DNA from: Ferrovibrio terrae
GTDB taxonomy: Bacteria; Pseudomonadota; Alphaproteobacteria; Ferrovibrionales; Ferrovibrionaceae
Reading direction: 5' to 3'
Length of the DNA: 64,000 nucleotides
Assembly (NCBI RefSeq): GCF_007197755.1
Contig: NZ_CP041636.1
Coordinates: forward strand, 496,001 to 560,000
The notes under the pieces were generated by a model. That model made no database searches. It saw nothing but the letters and a program-made list of their open reading frames with translations, and was not told the DNA's origin. Both the position numbers and the translations under genes were made by a program. Of the stretch, positions 47,366-59,955 are shown one piece after another (within the stretch, counting starts at the first letter, position 1; every line of letters begins with the position of its first letter).

Positions 47366-48253
47366 TTAGACCGCCTCGGCGCCAGAGATGATTTCGATAA
47401 GTTCTTTGGTGATCTGGGCCTGACGCGACCGGTTGTAGACGGTCGTGAGTTTCTTGATCATCTCACCGGCATTGCGCGTCGCATTGTCCATCGCGGACAT
47501 GCGGGCGCCCTGTTCGGAAGCCGCATTCTCCAGCAGCGCGCGATAGACCTGCATCGACAGGTTCCGCGGCAGCAGCTGGTCGAGAATGGTCTCTTCGTCG
47601 GGCTCGAATTCGTAGATCGCGCCTTTCAGGTCCGGGCCGGCATTGGCGGCATCGCCGGCAATCATGGCCGGGATGAGCTGCTGCGCGGTCGGAATCTGGC
47701 TGATCACCGACTTGAAGTCGTTGTAGAAGATGTGCGCGACATCGAATTCGCCGGCCTCGAACATCGCCAGCACGCGGTCGGCGATGTCCTGCGCGTCCGT
47801 GAAACCGATTCTCTTCGACTTCGCCAGATCAACCGTATCGGCGATCTTCGACGCATGGTCGCGACGCAGCTGGTCGCGGCCCTTCTTGCCGACGCAGAGG
47901 ATCTTGACCGTCTTACCCTGACCGGTCAGTTCCTCGATCTTGCGGCGCGCCAGCTTGACGATCGACGAGTTGAACGCACCGCACAGGCCGCGTTCGGCAG
48001 TGGCGACGATCAGGAGATGAACCTGATCCTTGCCGGTGCCGATCATCAGCTTGGGCGCGGTGTCGGAACCCGTCTGGGCGGCCGACAGCGAAGCCATGAT
48101 GCTGGCCATACGCTCAGCGTAAGGACGCGCGGCTTCGGCGGCCTCCTGGGCGCGGCGCAGCTTGCTGGCTGCCACCATCTTCATCGCCTTCGTGATCTTC
48201 TGGGTCGATTTGACCGAGTTGATCCGAACGCGCAGTGACTTGAGGCTAGGCAT
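47366..48253 (-). CDS. atpG: ATP synthase F1 subunit gamma
   Basis: Rotor gamma subunit, 295 residues. The N-terminal coiled helix [20 protein letters not shown] and [18 protein letters not shown], the central [14 protein letters not shown], and the C-terminal [18 protein letters not shown] and [20 protein letters not shown] are all diagnostic. It is transcribed with atpA and atpD. Confidence 0.97.
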   Translation of the reverse strand: MPSLKSLRVRINSVKSTQKITKAMKMVAASKLRRAQEAAEAARPYAERMASIMASLSAAQTGSDTAPKLMIGTGKDQVHLLIVATAERGLCGAFNSSIVKLARRKIEELTGQGKTVKILCVGKKGRDQLRRDHASKIADTVDLAKSKRIGFTDAQDIADRVLAMFEAGEFDVAHIFYNDFKSVISQIPTAQQLIPAMIAGDAANAGPDLKGAIYEFEPDEETILDQLLPRNLSMQVYRALLENAASEQGARMSAMDNATRNAGEMIKKLTTVYNRSRQAQITKELIEIISGAEAV

Positions 48254-48279
48254 GAAGCTCTACCCTTTGGTTCAGGCGA

Positions 48280-49805
<1,526 letters not shown>

Positions 49806-49806
<1 letters not shown>

Positions 49807-50366
49807 CACGCAACACCTTTCATGGCGGTCTTCAGATTATTGAGCTTGGTGAGGACCGACGCATCGATCATGCGCGATCCGAATTTGACGATCAGGCCGC
49901 CGATCAGCGAGGGATCGACCTTGGCGTTGATCACGACATTGCCGGCGGAAGCCGACGACAACGAAGACTTGATCTGGGCGAGCTGCGCGTCGTTCAGCGC
50001 CACGGCCGAGACGACGTCCGCGATGGCTTCGCCGCGATGATGGCTGAGCAGCTTCCTGAAGCCGGCAATCACTTCAGCCAGCACGAAGAGGCGGCGGTTG
50101 GCGGCGGCCACACCGAGGAAACGGCGGACCAGATCGCTCATGCCGGCCTTGTCGGCGACGGCGGCGATCGCCTTGGCCTGGTCTTCGCGGCTGAACACCG
50201 GCGAGCGGACCAGACGGACAAGATCGGCCGATCCGGCCAGCATGGCCGAAAGCTGATCGAGATCCTTTGCGACGGCATCGAGCTGACCGGCGTCACGCGC
50301 CAGATCGAACAGCGCGGTCGCATAACGGCCGGCAATGCCGGTAACGAGCGAGGTTTCCTGAGCCAC
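49806..50366 (-). CDS. atpH: ATP synthase F1 subunit delta
   Basis: Peripheral-stalk subunit of 186 residues. Recognisable features are [20 protein letters not shown] near the N-terminus, [21 protein letters not shown] in the middle, and the C-terminal [30 protein letters not shown] start at 50366 follows an AGAAGGGG ribosome-binding site. It is the first gene of the operon; in many alphaproteobacteria priA lies upstream, but here an HTH gene and repeats do. Confidence 0.95.
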
Positions 50367-50727
50367 GAAAGCCCCTTCTTCTTCATGGACCGGAACATCG
50401 GGACGGGACTCGCCGCATCTGTTTGCGGCCAGCCTCCCGACGCTCCACTTAAGACGTTGGCAGACTTAAGGAATTTTCGGGGAAGCTATAGCTTTTTAAC
50501 GGCCCCCCCGGCGCGAAAGCCGCGTTTAGTTAGCATACGGGTATTAGCGGCGCAACGGGCAGCGCCGCACTGCGGACCAGCCCTTTTGTCGCAGTGCATC
50601 CAGACGGCGCCGCAGGGTGCTCCGGCGCGCTTTTCCGCCGCGTTGTGCAACCTGATGTGTCCGGTTTCATCCCGTTTGACGGCCAGTTCCGTCCCGTTCG
50701 ATCCCGTTGCGGCCTGTTTCGTCCTGT
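50367..50727. other. Intergenic region upstream of the atp operon
   Basis: This 361-base stretch carries the promoter and leader of atpH on the minus strand. Seen in it are two ACTTAAG copies 17 bases apart (50447-50453 and 50464-50470), a perfect 12-base palindrome AAGCTATAGCTT at 50483-50494 and, from 50659 on, the 10-base tandem array. Small open frames in it have no recognisable content and I regard them as non-coding. Confidence 0.55.
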
Positions 50728-50760
50728 TTAAGCCTGTTCCGTCCCGTTTTGTCCCGTTTG
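50659..50760. repeat. 10-base-phased tandem repeat array across the 3' end of the HTH gene
   Basis: Ten units follow the pattern NNCC(C/T/A/G)GTTNN on the plus strand (AACNGG core on the minus strand). Eight consecutive units from 50681 to 50760 start exactly ten bases apart, and two more (50659 and 50669) are in the same phase but offset by two bases. Six of the ten contain CCCGTT or CCTGTT followed by T. The array covers the last coding bases and stop codon (50728-50730) of the helix-turn-helix gene and 70 bases beyond. Because ten is not a multiple of three, loss or gain of a unit would shift the reading frame. Confidence 0.8.
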
Positions 50761-51279
50761 AGCCAGCCTCTGCCGCGGCTTGGGACGTGCCGGGGTGCGA
50801 ACGGCCTCGGCCCATTGTTCGCCCAGCGTGGCGCGGAATTCGCGGTTCAGATTGAGTTTTTCGCCCAGCCACTGCAGCAGGCGCGGATCGAGGGTGTGGG
50901 CCTGGCGCTGCAGCTGGCGCGTGGTGTCCTCGCCCAGCGCCGCGAACCGCAGCCGGGCCGACAGTTTCATCCGCTCGACCTCGCGGTCGATCCGGTGCCG
51001 GAATTTGGCCGAACGACGCAGATTGCGCAGGATACGCTCCGGCTCGCAGCCGAGTGTGGTCGCGGTCGCTTCAACCGTGGCGCCACCGGCGATCAGCTGC
51101 GCCGCCCGGCCCCAGTTCACTTTCTTCCAGTGCCGGCGGTTTCCCGTCGCGGCTTGTTGAGGCACGGGCTGGGCCGGCGGCTGCCAGCCGATGGCCTTGT
51201 TGAAAGCATCCCGAGCCGCAATCAGTTCGGCATCGGCGGGATTATTCTCATCGAGCAATGGTTTATGGCGGTTTTCCAT
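50728..51279 (-). CDS. Predicted helix-turn-helix protein, unrecognised
   Basis: A 183-residue basic protein. Residues about 55-100 look like a helix-turn-helix: NWGRAAQLIAGGATVEATA, then TLGCEPERILRNLRRSAKF, similar in layout to small-terminase or resolvase-type DNA-binding domains. After it comes a helical, arginine-rich region (DREVERMKLSARLRFAALGE) and a C-terminal tail RLAQTGQNGTEQA encoded by the 10-base repeat array. I do not recognise a family. An AT-rich probable promoter region lies upstream at 51318-51360. It may bind the neighbouring repeats, but that is a guess. Confidence 0.6.
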   Translation of the reverse strand: MENRHKPLLDENNPADAELIAARDAFNKAIGWQPPAQPVPQQAATGNRRHWKKVNWGRAAQLIAGGATVEATATTLGCEPERILRNLRRSAKFRHRIDREVERMKLSARLRFAALGEDTTRQLQRQAHTLDPRLLQWLGEKLNLNREFRATLGEQWAEAVRTPARPKPRQRLAQTGQNGTEQA

Positions 51280-51395
51280 GATCCTGCCTCTGTGGCGACG
51301 TGGATTTGCTGGTCCAGTTTAGCAGAAAAATTAGAACAATTATAGTATAATGTGATTTAAAACCTATACTCACAAATGTCCCCGCAGCTGTCATC

Positions 51396-51470
51396 GTCAC
51401 CCCGGGCTTGACCCGGGGTCGCATTTTCCTGGCGGTGAAAAAATGGGATGCCGCTCAAGGCGGCATGACG
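51396..51470. repeat. Dispersed palindromic (REP/BIME-like) element, copy 2
   Basis: Two hairpins: ACCCCGGG-CTTGA-CCCGGGGT at 51399-51419, identical to copy 1, and ATGCCGC-TCAAG-GCGGCAT at 51448-51466. The element ends five bases before the glpK stop codon region and may serve as the 3' end of the glpK transcript. Confidence 0.65.
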
Positions 51471-51474
51471 TGGC

Positions 51475-52959
51475 TCAGCGCGTCAGCACGCGCTGCACGG
51501 CCTTCTGCCAGCCGGCATAAAGCTGGGCGCGCGCGGCCGCATTCATGCGCGGCTCGAAGCGGCGCTCGCAATGCCAGCCATAGGCCACGGCGTCCAGGCC
51601 GGCATAGACGCCGGTGGCAAGCCCGGCGAGATAGGCGGCGCCGAGCGCCGTGGTTTCGATCACGCGCGGACGTTCGACCGCGACATCCAGCATGTCGGCC
51701 AGGAACTGGCAGAGCCAGTCATTCGCCACCATGCCGCCATCGACGCGGATCGCCGCCGGCGCCGGCGCGCCATCGGCCTTCATCGCCGCGGTGAGATCGC
51801 GCGTCTGGTAGCCGACCGATTCCAGCGTGGCGCGGGCAATGTGAGCGCGACCCGCATCGAGCGTGAGGCCGAGGATGGCGGCGCGCGCATCGGAATCCCA
51901 GTAGGGCGCCCCCAGGCCGACGAAGGCCGGCACCATATAGACGCCATGGTTTTCCGGCACTTGCGCCGCCAGCGTGGCGGTTTCGGCCGCGCCCTCGACG
52001 ATCTTCAATCCGTCGCGCAGCCATTTGACAGCCGCGCCCGCGACGAAGATCGAGCCTTCCAGCGCGTAGGTGGTCTTGCCATTGAGCCTGTAGGCAACAG
52101 TCGTGAGCAGGCGGTTGTTCGACAGCACCGGCTTGTCGCCGATATTGACCAGCGCGAAACAGCCGGTGCCATAGGTGGATTTCACCATGCCGGGCTGGAA
52201 ACAGGCTTGTCCGAAGGTAGCGGCCTGCTGGTCGCCGGCGATGCCAGTGACCGGTACGGCATGGCCGAGGATGTCAGCAGAGGCCACGCCGAATTCGCCG
52301 CTGCAATCCAGCACACGCGGCAGCATGGCCGCCGGGACGTTGAAGATTTTCAGCAGCACCTCGTCCCAGCTTTGCGCGCCGATATCGAACAGCATGGTGC
52401 GCGAGGCATTGGTGGCATCGGTGGCATGCACCTTACCGCCGGTGAGGCGGAACAGCAGATAAGAGTCGATGGTGCCGAAGCAGAGGTCGCCCTTCTCGGC
52501 CCGGGCGCGTGCACCCGGCACGTTGTCGAGCAGCCAGGCAATCTTGGTGGCGGAGAAATAGCTGTCGATCAGCAGGCCGGTTTTCTGCTGCACGATATGA
52601 CTGAGGCCATCGGCGACTTTCTGCCGGCAGAGTGCGGCCGTGCGGCGATCCTGCCAGACGATGGCGCGATGGATCGGGCGGCCGGTATCGCGTTCCCAGA
52701 CCACGGTGGTTTCGCGCTGGTTGGTAATGCCGATGCCGGCGATGTCGCTGCCGCGCAAAGAGGCCTTGGCGACCGCCTCGCGCATCAGGCTCTGCACATC
52801 GCGCCAGATTTCCTCGGCATCATGCTCCACCCAGCCATCGGCCGGATAATGCTGGGTCAGTTCCTTCTGCGCGGTGGCGACCGGCAGGCCCGCGGCATCG
52901 AAGACGATGGCGCGGCTCGACGTGGTGCCCTGGTCGATGGCGAGGATGTATTTCGGCAT
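51475..52959 (-). CDS. glpK: Glycerol kinase
   Basis: FGGY-family kinase, 494 residues, converting glycerol to glycerol-3-phosphate. The N-terminal phosphate motif is [15 protein letters not shown]. Also seen are [37 protein letters not shown], then [11 protein letters not shown] and [19 protein letters not shown] near the C-terminus. It is the last gene of eda-DUF1272-glpK, with ten bases between DUF1272 and glpK. No glpF, glpD or glpR is seen nearby. Confidence 0.96.
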   Translation of the reverse strand: MPKYILAIDQGTTSSRAIVFDAAGLPVATAQKELTQHYPADGWVEHDAEEIWRDVQSLMREAVAKASLRGSDIAGIGITNQRETTVVWERDTGRPIHRAIVWQDRRTAALCRQKVADGLSHIVQQKTGLLIDSYFSATKIAWLLDNVPGARARAEKGDLCFGTIDSYLLFRLTGGKVHATDATNASRTMLFDIGAQSWDEVLLKIFNVPAAMLPRVLDCSGEFGVASADILGHAVPVTGIAGDQQAATFGQACFQPGMVKSTYGTGCFALVNIGDKPVLSNNRLLTTVAYRLNGKTTYALEGSIFVAGAAVKWLRDGLKIVEGAAETATLAAQVPENHGVYMVPAFVGLGAPYWDSDARAAILGLTLDAGRAHIARATLESVGYQTRDLTAAMKADGAPAPAAIRVDGGMVANDWLCQFLADMLDVAVERPRVIETTALGAAYLAGLATGVYAGLDAVAYGWHCERRFEPRMNAAARAQLYAGWQKAVQRVLTR

Positions 52960-52969
52960 GGCGTGTGAC

Positions 52970-53221
52970 TTATTCCGCCGCAGAAGCGCAGCCTTCGGCC
53001 TTGAACACGCGCTTGGTGCTGGCCGGGAATTTCACCAGCTTCGACGCCGGGCGGATCGGACGCGCCACCAGATTGCCGGTGCAGTTCGGGCAGATGCCCT
53101 TCAGCACAGTGCCGGCGCAGTCGGCGCAGAAGGTGCATTCAAAGGTGCAGATGCGCGCCAGCTCTGACTCGGGCGGCAGGTCGCGGTTGCAGCATTCACA
53201 GTTAGGACGCAGGTCCAGCAT
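52970..53221 (-). CDS. DUF1272 zinc-ribbon-like small protein
   Basis: An 83-residue cysteine-rich protein. The pattern [24 protein letters not shown], and [11 protein letters not shown] matches the DUF1272 family, in which the cysteines probably bind zinc. The N-terminus [11 protein letters not shown] is typical. It lies two bases after eda and ten before glpK. Function unknown. Confidence 0.9.
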   Translation of the reverse strand: MLDLRPNCECCNRDLPPESELARICTFECTFCADCAGTVLKGICPNCTGNLVARPIRPASKLVKFPASTKRVFKAEGCASAAE

Positions 53222-53223
53222 GG

Positions 53224-53892
53224 TTATTGGCCTTTCGCTATCTGCACGGCTTTTTTCGCGATCGCGGTGATGCCTGCCCAGTCGCCCGTCTGCACCATCT
53301 GCTTCGGCGCGAGCCAGGAGCCGCCGGCGGCAAACACATTGGGCAAAGATGTGTAGCTGCGGAGGTTGGCTTCGGTGACGCCGCCGGTGGGGCAGAATTT
53401 CATTTCGGGGAACGGGCCGCCGAAACCTTTCAGCGCGGCAATGCCACCCGAGGATTCCGCCGGGAAGAACTTGGCGCGCAGGAAGCCCTGCTCCATGGCG
53501 CGCATGATTTCAGAGGCGGTGGCGATCGCCGGCAGATACGGCAGGCCGGTGTCTTTCGCGGTGAAATAGAGTGCTTCGGTCGCACCGGGCGAGATGACGA
53601 ATTTGGCGCCGGCCATCTGGGCGGCGGCGAACTGCGCCGGATTGAGCACCGTGCCGGCGCCGACGATGGCCTCGGGTACTTCGGCGGCGATGCGCCGGAT
53701 AGCGTCGAGCGCTGCGGCGGAGCGCAGGGTGATTTCCAGTACCGGAATACCGCCGGCGACCAGCGCCCTGGCCAGCGGCACCGCCTGGGCGGCGTCTTCC
53801 ACCACCAGCACCGGAATGACCGGGCTGCGGGTCAGGATGGCGTCCAGCGTTGCAGTCCGCTCGGTCAGCTTGTCGATGGCCTTGTCCGGCAT
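53224..53892 (-). CDS. eda: 2-dehydro-3-deoxy-phosphogluconate aldolase
   Basis: KDPG/KHG aldolase, 222 residues, last step of the Entner-Doudoroff pathway, giving pyruvate and glyceraldehyde-3-phosphate. The Schiff-base lysine lies in [19 protein letters not shown], with [19 protein letters not shown]-like sequence ([20 protein letters not shown]), [10 protein letters not shown] and [12 protein letters not shown] class I aldolase with normal length. edd is not in the window. It heads the minus-strand unit with DUF1272 and glpK. Confidence 0.93.
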   Translation of the reverse strand: MPDKAIDKLTERTATLDAILTRSPVIPVLVVEDAAQAVPLARALVAGGIPVLEITLRSAAALDAIRRIAAEVPEAIVGAGTVLNPAQFAAAQMAGAKFVISPGATEALYFTAKDTGLPYLPAIATASEIMRAMEQGFLRAKFFPAESSGGIAALKGFGGPFPEMKFCPTGGVTEANLRSYTSLPNVFAAGGSWLAPKQMVQTGDWAGITAIAKKAVQIAKGQ

Positions 53893-53956
53893 GATTCCTC
53901 CCGTGTTTGAGGGAAGGATACGCGCGGGAGGAGGCCGGCTTCAAGCCGCCCGGCTG

Positions 53957-54409
53957 TCAGACCTGCTCCTTCAGCTTGCCGCGGTGATAGCGCCGTACGA
54001 CCGTGTCGTCCGGCGGAAACTGCTCGGGCTGCAGCGCGGTCAGCTGCGCCTGGATGCACAGCCACTTGTCGTCTTCAAGAATGTAGGTATCGGTGTAGAA
54101 GGTCATGCCCGACCTGGCGATGTCGCCGTTGCGCCGCGTGTAGCAGGTGGCGGCGCTGACCAGGGCGACGCTGTCGAAAATCTCGATCCGCTCGTCGCGA
54201 TAGTCCCAGTAGGTGATCACCTCGGGATCGAACCCGGTCGCCCAGTAGGCAAGATAGTCGGCGCGATACATGCGACTGCCATCGGGCATGATGCAGAGAA
54301 AGCGCGGATGGATGATGGCCGAATGCGACACCACGTCGTTGGTGACGAAATTATGGATGAACGTGGCATTCAGCCGGCGCAGTGCGACCAGTTTGGTATC
54401 CTGCAGCAT
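53957..54409 (-). CDS. SnoaL-like / NTF2-fold protein
   Basis: A 150-residue cytoplasmic protein with the cone-shaped NTF2/SnoaL or DUF4440 pattern: [40 protein letters not shown], and a [20 protein letters not shown] end. The start is at 54409, where GGAGATG precedes the ATG. It lies 75 bases downstream of the XRE regulator in the same direction, so the regulator may control it. Catalytic role unknown. Confidence 0.75.
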   Translation of the reverse strand: MLQDTKLVALRRLNATFIHNFVTNDVVSHSAIIHPRFLCIMPDGSRMYRADYLAYWATGFDPEVITYWDYRDERIEIFDSVALVSAATCYTRRNGDIARSGMTFYTDTYILEDDKWLCIQAQLTALQPEQFPPDDTVVRRYHRGKLKEQV

Positions 54410-54484
54410 GAGACATCTCCCCTTCTCCGGTGCCGATATCCCTGTATCGGCGATAGGAGGGAAGCGGCGCAATTACATGCGGCG

Positions 54485-55330
54485 TCAATCCAGCAGGGAA
54501 AATTCCGGCTCGGCGGCCAGCTTGCGCGCCAGCTGCGCCGTCGCCGCGTCGGCCGGAAAGAAGCCCTCGATCTTGATCTGCTGCAGCGTGACATCGCGCG
54601 GCATCGCGAAGGTCGTCAGGGTGACGAAGAAACTGAGATCGTGTTTGCCGATGCGCAGTTGCATCGGCACCACCGGGCTGTCCATGCCGGAACTGCTGAA
54701 AGCCTCCGGCATATCGGGATAGCGCAGCAGGTCCTCGCGCAGATGTGCAGCGGCATGGCTCAGCCCCTGCGTCGCCTCGCGATGCAGCACCTGCAGATAG
54801 GCAGCGGTGAAATCCTGCCAGTTCGGCATGAAGCGCCGCATGCCGCCGGGATGACACATCACATGCATCACATTCTGCGACAGCTCCTCCGGCACGGTGT
54901 AGAACGGCCGCAGCGCGCCGAGGATGCGGGTGGCAGCCGTGTTGCGGTGGCGCAGGTTCCAGGCCTCGTCGACCACCAGAGCCGGGAACGGTTCCTGCTG
55001 CGCCAGCATGAAGTCCAGCGCCTGCTGCACCGAGGAAAGCTCCGGCGCATCGAGCCGCGCTTCGGTGAACAGTGGCGCGAAACCCGCGGCCATGAGAAGC
55101 GCATTCTGCGCCGCCAGCGGGATATCCAGCACCTGCGCGAGCAGCACGACCATCTCGCGGCTCGGCTGCGAGCGGCCTTTTTCGAGGAAGCACAGATGCC
55201 GCGTGGAAATGCCGGCCTCGGTGGCCAGACCAAGCTGGCTCATGCGGCGTTCGCCGCGCCACTGTCGCAACAGATCAGGGAAGGCGGCACGGTCGGTGCG
55301 CGCCGGGGAAACCACCAGCATCTCGTTCAT
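54485..55330 (-). CDS. XRE-family regulator with MmyB-like sensor domain
   Basis: A 281-residue transcription regulator. The N-terminal helix-turn-helix is [20 protein letters not shown] with [20 protein letters not shown]. The C-terminal part ([35 protein letters not shown]) fits the MmyB-like ligand-binding domain found after XRE domains, thought to bind a fatty acid-like ligand. Start at 55330 (MNEMLVV). A SnoaL-like gene follows in the same direction and may be its target. Ligand unknown. Confidence 0.88.
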   Translation of the reverse strand: MNEMLVVSPARTDRAAFPDLLRQWRGERRMSQLGLATEAGISTRHLCFLEKGRSQPSREMVVLLAQVLDIPLAAQNALLMAAGFAPLFTEARLDAPELSSVQQALDFMLAQQEPFPALVVDEAWNLRHRNTAATRILGALRPFYTVPEELSQNVMHVMCHPGGMRRFMPNWQDFTAAYLQVLHREATQGLSHAAAHLREDLLRYPDMPEAFSSSGMDSPVVPMQLRIGKHDLSFFVTLTTFAMPRDVTLQQIKIEGFFPADAATAQLARKLAAEPEFSLLD

Positions 55331-55394
55331 GCCGGGCAGCCTAGACCCGGCAGGTAAAGCCGACAATTACCTTTGAGGTCAATCGACCGGAGAC

Positions 55395-55856
55395 TTACGG
55401 CTTCCAGACCGTCGGCTCGACTATCACTGATTGATCTCGGGAATCAGGGCCATACCGGTTTGGCCCGCGTGTACCCGGTATAAAAAGCAGAGCAAAGGTA
55501 AACAGCCACCCCAGGATGACCCACAATACCAACCAATTGCCGGTAATGCCCCAGCTCGTCTCCGCCGCTATCGAGATCGCGCCATCAAGCGCCAGCCATC
55601 CGAGTACAACCCAGCCCGGATAACTGAAGTCGTGGCAGCGCTGCACCATCGCCCCGATAGACAGCAGAAAAGCAATAAACGCGACGATATTGAACAGCCA
55701 GACAACGGGACCGAATAGCCAATTATGTTTTAAAAGCGCCGCCACGATCCCTATTGGGATGAGAACTAACAGTACGCCGACATAGAATCGTAAAAACGAT
55801 ATTCGGGAGCGCCGTTGCGATAACCACCCCTTCAGATCATCCCATGCCGTCGACAT
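55395..55856 (-). CDS. DUF805 membrane protein
   Basis: A 153-residue membrane protein with four hydrophobic helices. The DUF805 marks are MVQRCHDFSYPGWVVLGWL and the C-terminal GTRGPNRYGPDSRDQ. It starts four bases after the ureG stop codon on the same strand and so appears to ride on the urease transcript, although its composition is less GC-rich than the ure genes. Function unknown. Confidence 0.85.
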   Translation of the reverse strand: MSTAWDDLKGWLSQRRSRISFLRFYVGVLLVLIPIGIVAALLKHNWLFGPVVWLFNIVAFIAFLLSIGAMVQRCHDFSYPGWVVLGWLALDGAISIAAETSWGITGNWLVLWVILGWLFTFALLFIPGTRGPNRYGPDSRDQSVIVEPTVWKP

Positions 55857-55860
55857 CGTC

Positions 55861-56475
55861 CTATTCCTGCAGACCGCCGCTTTTCAGGATGAAGTCGGCG
55901 ATCTCGGCGACGCCTTTTTCCGCCTTCAGATTGGCGAAGATGAAGGGGCGAACCCCGCGCATTTTCTTTGAATCGCGGTCCATCACTTCGAGCGAGGCGC
56001 CGACCAGCGGCGCGAGATCGATCTTGTTGATCACCAGCAGGTCCGAGCGCGTGATGCCGGGGCCGCCCTTGCGCGGAATCTTGTCGCCGGCCGAGACGTC
56101 GATCACATAGATGGTGATGTCGGCCAGTTCGGGCGAGAAGGTGGCGGCCAGATTGTCGCCGCCACTTTCGACGAAGATCACGTCAAGGCCGGGGAATTTC
56201 TTCTGCATATCCGCCACGGCGGCGAGATTGATCGAGGCGTCTTCGCGGATCGCCGTATGCGGGCAGCCGCCGGTCTCGACGCCGGCGATGCGTTCCGGCG
56301 CCAGCGCATTGGCGCGGGTGAGGAATTCGGCGTCTTCCTTGGTGTAGATGTCGTTGGTGACGACAGCGATGTTCCAGTCGTCGCGCAGATGACGGCAGAG
56401 CCGTTCGACCAGCGCGGTCTTGCCGGAGCCGACCGGGCCACCGATGCCAACGCGAAGGGGATTGGAAGAACTCAT
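55861..56475 (-). CDS. ureG: Urease accessory GTPase UreG
   Basis: A 204-residue SIMIBI-class GTPase that carries nickel delivery energy for urease maturation. The P-loop is [15 protein letters not shown], followed by the conserved [36 protein letters not shown] and the [16 protein letters not shown] specificity motif. Its ATG overlaps the ureF stop by four bases. In the complex it works with UreF and UreD; ureD is not in the window. Confidence 0.97.
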   Translation of the reverse strand: MSSSNPLRVGIGGPVGSGKTALVERLCRHLRDDWNIAVVTNDIYTKEDAEFLTRANALAPERIAGVETGGCPHTAIREDASINLAAVADMQKKFPGLDVIFVESGGDNLAATFSPELADITIYVIDVSAGDKIPRKGGPGITRSDLLVINKIDLAPLVGASLEVMDRDSKKMRGVRPFIFANLKAEKGVAEIADFILKSGGLQE

Positions 56476-57155
56476 GAGCGGAACAGCCTCGTATACTGGG
56501 TTTCGTGCATCATAGAGGTGAGATCGACCATCGGCGAGGCCGTGCCGCAGTCTTCCAGCGCACAGGCCAGCGCGCAGGGCACGATGCTCCCGACCACCGG
56601 CATCAGATTGCTGAGCGTGCGCTGGCCATCGGTCTGTCCGAGCGGGATCAGGCGCACGGCGGCCGAGACGAGGTTGGCGGCAAAGGCATGCAGATAGGCC
56701 GCCAGCACGGTTTCGACGCCGAGTTTATGCGCGCCGGCCGCGACGCCGACGGCGACGCAGAGCGGCACGGGTTTGTCGTCGCGTAAAGCGGCGAAGGCAT
56801 CGAGTGTGGAAGACTGGCCCCAGGCGGCGCGGGTGACGGAGAGATACGAGCCGCCCTGCTGCGTGCTTTCCAGCGCCATTTCGGTGGTGCCGCGCCAGGC
56901 CGCTGCCAGATCGGCCAGTTCATCGAGCCGCGCCATATCGTCGCCGGCGGCATAGGCTTCCTTCAGCAGCACTGCATCGACCCAGCCTGCGCCATGGCGC
57001 AGGATATGCGCAATCCATTGGGTGAGCGTGGTGACATTGGTAACCCGGCCGGTCTCGACCGCATATTCGACGCCGTGGCTGTAGGAAAAAGCGCCGATCG
57101 GATAGCTCGGCGAGAACCAGGCCAGCAGGCGATACAGCTCAGTGCTTGTGGTCAT
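56472..57155 (-). CDS. ureF: Urease accessory protein UreF
   Basis: A 227-residue all-helical urease chaperone: [52 protein letters not shown] and [14 protein letters not shown] are family marks. The ATG at 57155 lies inside the 3' end of ureE (17-base overlap). The upstream open extension runs through the His-rich tail of ureE in another frame and is not used. Stop overlaps ureG. Confidence 0.94.
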   Translation of the reverse strand: MTTSTELYRLLAWFSPSYPIGAFSYSHGVEYAVETGRVTNVTTLTQWIAHILRHGAGWVDAVLLKEAYAAGDDMARLDELADLAAAWRGTTEMALESTQQGGSYLSVTRAAWGQSSTLDAFAALRDDKPVPLCVAVGVAAGAHKLGVETVLAAYLHAFAANLVSAAVRLIPLGQTDGQRTLSNLMPVVGSIVPCALACALEDCGTASPMVDLTSMMHETQYTRLFRS

Positions 57156-57720
57156 GGTCGTGGTAGTGATCGTGCTCATGGCCGGGGTCATCGGCATGAG
57201 GATACACATGGCTATGGCCGCCATGACTATGTTCCTGCTTGCCGTAGCGCGAGCCGAGACCATAGGGATGCGAGGGATCGTGGTTGTGCTGGCCGTAGGC
57301 GCCGCCTTCGGGATCGAAGGGCGCGTCCACCGCCTTCACCTCGGCGCCGAGACCCTTCAGCATGTCGACGATCACATGATCGTCGCGGATGAGAATGCAA
57401 TCCGCGTGAATTTCAGCGGGAAGGTGCCGGTTGCCGAGATGCCAGGCCAGCCGCGCCAGCAGCTGGGCCGAGGCGGCGCGCACTTCGATCAATGGCTCGG
57501 GCGCGGCCTGCACCTCGATATAGCCGCCGCTCTCGAGCTTCAGCCCGTCGCCGTGTCGCAGCACAGTCGCCTCGGAAAGATCGAGCAGGAAAGTGCTGCC
57601 GTCATCGGCGGTGAGCCGGATGCGGCGGCGATGCCGGTCGTGATGCGCCAGCGTGACGGTGGCGCGGCGTTCAGGCGCGGGCCAGTGGCCGGCGGGCGTA
57701 ACGGAGATTGCCTTCAACAT
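57139..57720 (-). CDS. ureE: Urease accessory nickel chaperone UreE
   Basis: A 193-residue metallochaperone. The N-terminal domain includes RATVTLAHHDRHRRRIRLTA and DGSTFLLDLSEATVL, then WHLGNRHLPAEIHADCILIR with the conserved metal-binding histidine. The C-terminal 45 residues are histidine-rich (HSHGGHSHVYPHADD, then [13 protein letters not shown]), binding several nickel ions. A palindromic element separates it from ureC. ATG 57720 is preferred over one four codons upstream. Confidence 0.94.
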   Translation of the reverse strand: MLKAISVTPAGHWPAPERRATVTLAHHDRHRRRIRLTADDGSTFLLDLSEATVLRHGDGLKLESGGYIEVQAAPEPLIEVRAASAQLLARLAWHLGNRHLPAEIHADCILIRDDHVIVDMLKGLGAEVKAVDAPFDPEGGAYGQHNHDPSHPYGLGSRYGKQEHSHGGHSHVYPHADDPGHEHDHYHDHDHKH

Positions 57721-57733
57721 CTCCAACTCCAAT

Positions 57734-57843
57734 TGTCATGGCCGGGCTTGACCCGGCCATCCACGACTTTCTTTCCATGCGTAACTGTAAGCATCATTCA
57801 GAGTCCCATCGCGTGGATGGCCGGGTCAAGCCCGGCCATGACA
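57734..57843. repeat. Perfect 32-base inverted repeat between ureC and ureE
   Basis: Arms 57734-57765 and 57812-57843 are perfect reverse complements, separated by 46 bases. Each arm is itself a near-perfect hairpin, ATGGCCGGG-CTTGA-CCCGGCCAT, related to the CCCGGG-CTTGA-CCCGGG elements at 45323 and 51399. It has the form of a REP pair or small MITE inside the operon. It could change the stability of the ureC-ureE message. Confidence 0.8.
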
Positions 57844-57857
57844 CGTTTGTTTTTCGG

Positions 57858-59621
<1,764 letters not shown>

Positions 59622-59635
59622 CGTCTACATCCCCT

Positions 59636-59941
59636 TCAGAGCTTGCCCATGATGTCGGCGCGGAAGCCGTAGACTTCACGCTTGCCGGCAAACGACACCA
59701 GATTGACGCTGCGCGTCTGGCCCGGCTCGAAGCGCACGGCGGTGCCGGCCGGAATATCCAGCCGCATGCCTCGGGCTTTGTCCCTGTCGAATTTCAGCGC
59801 CGGATTGGTTTCGAAGAAATGATAGTGGCTGCCGACCTGGATCGGCCGGTCGCCGCTATTGGCGATCTCCAGCGTCACCGTCGGGCGGCCGGCATTCAGT
59901 TCGACCTCGCCATCGGGGGTAATGATTTCACCGGGGATCAT
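59636..59941 (-). CDS. ureB: Urease subunit beta
   Basis: A 101-residue structural subunit. [38 protein letters not shown] and [20 protein letters not shown] match family sequence and length. Separate from UreA, so the three-subunit bacterial organisation holds. Gaps to neighbours are 14 bases. Confidence 0.97.
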   Translation of the reverse strand: MIPGEIITPDGEVELNAGRPTVTLEIANSGDRPIQVGSHYHFFETNPALKFDRDKARGMRLDIPAGTAVRFEPGQTRSVNLVSFAGKREVYGFRADIMGKL

Positions 59942-59955
59942 ATGCGCGGCTCCCT

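Noticed and set aside
50486-50872. 128-codon minus-strand frame containing NGT/KRD repeats
   Set aside because: It is the alternative reading frame of the 10-base repeat array and the HTH gene end; kept as a finding about the repeat, not as a gene.
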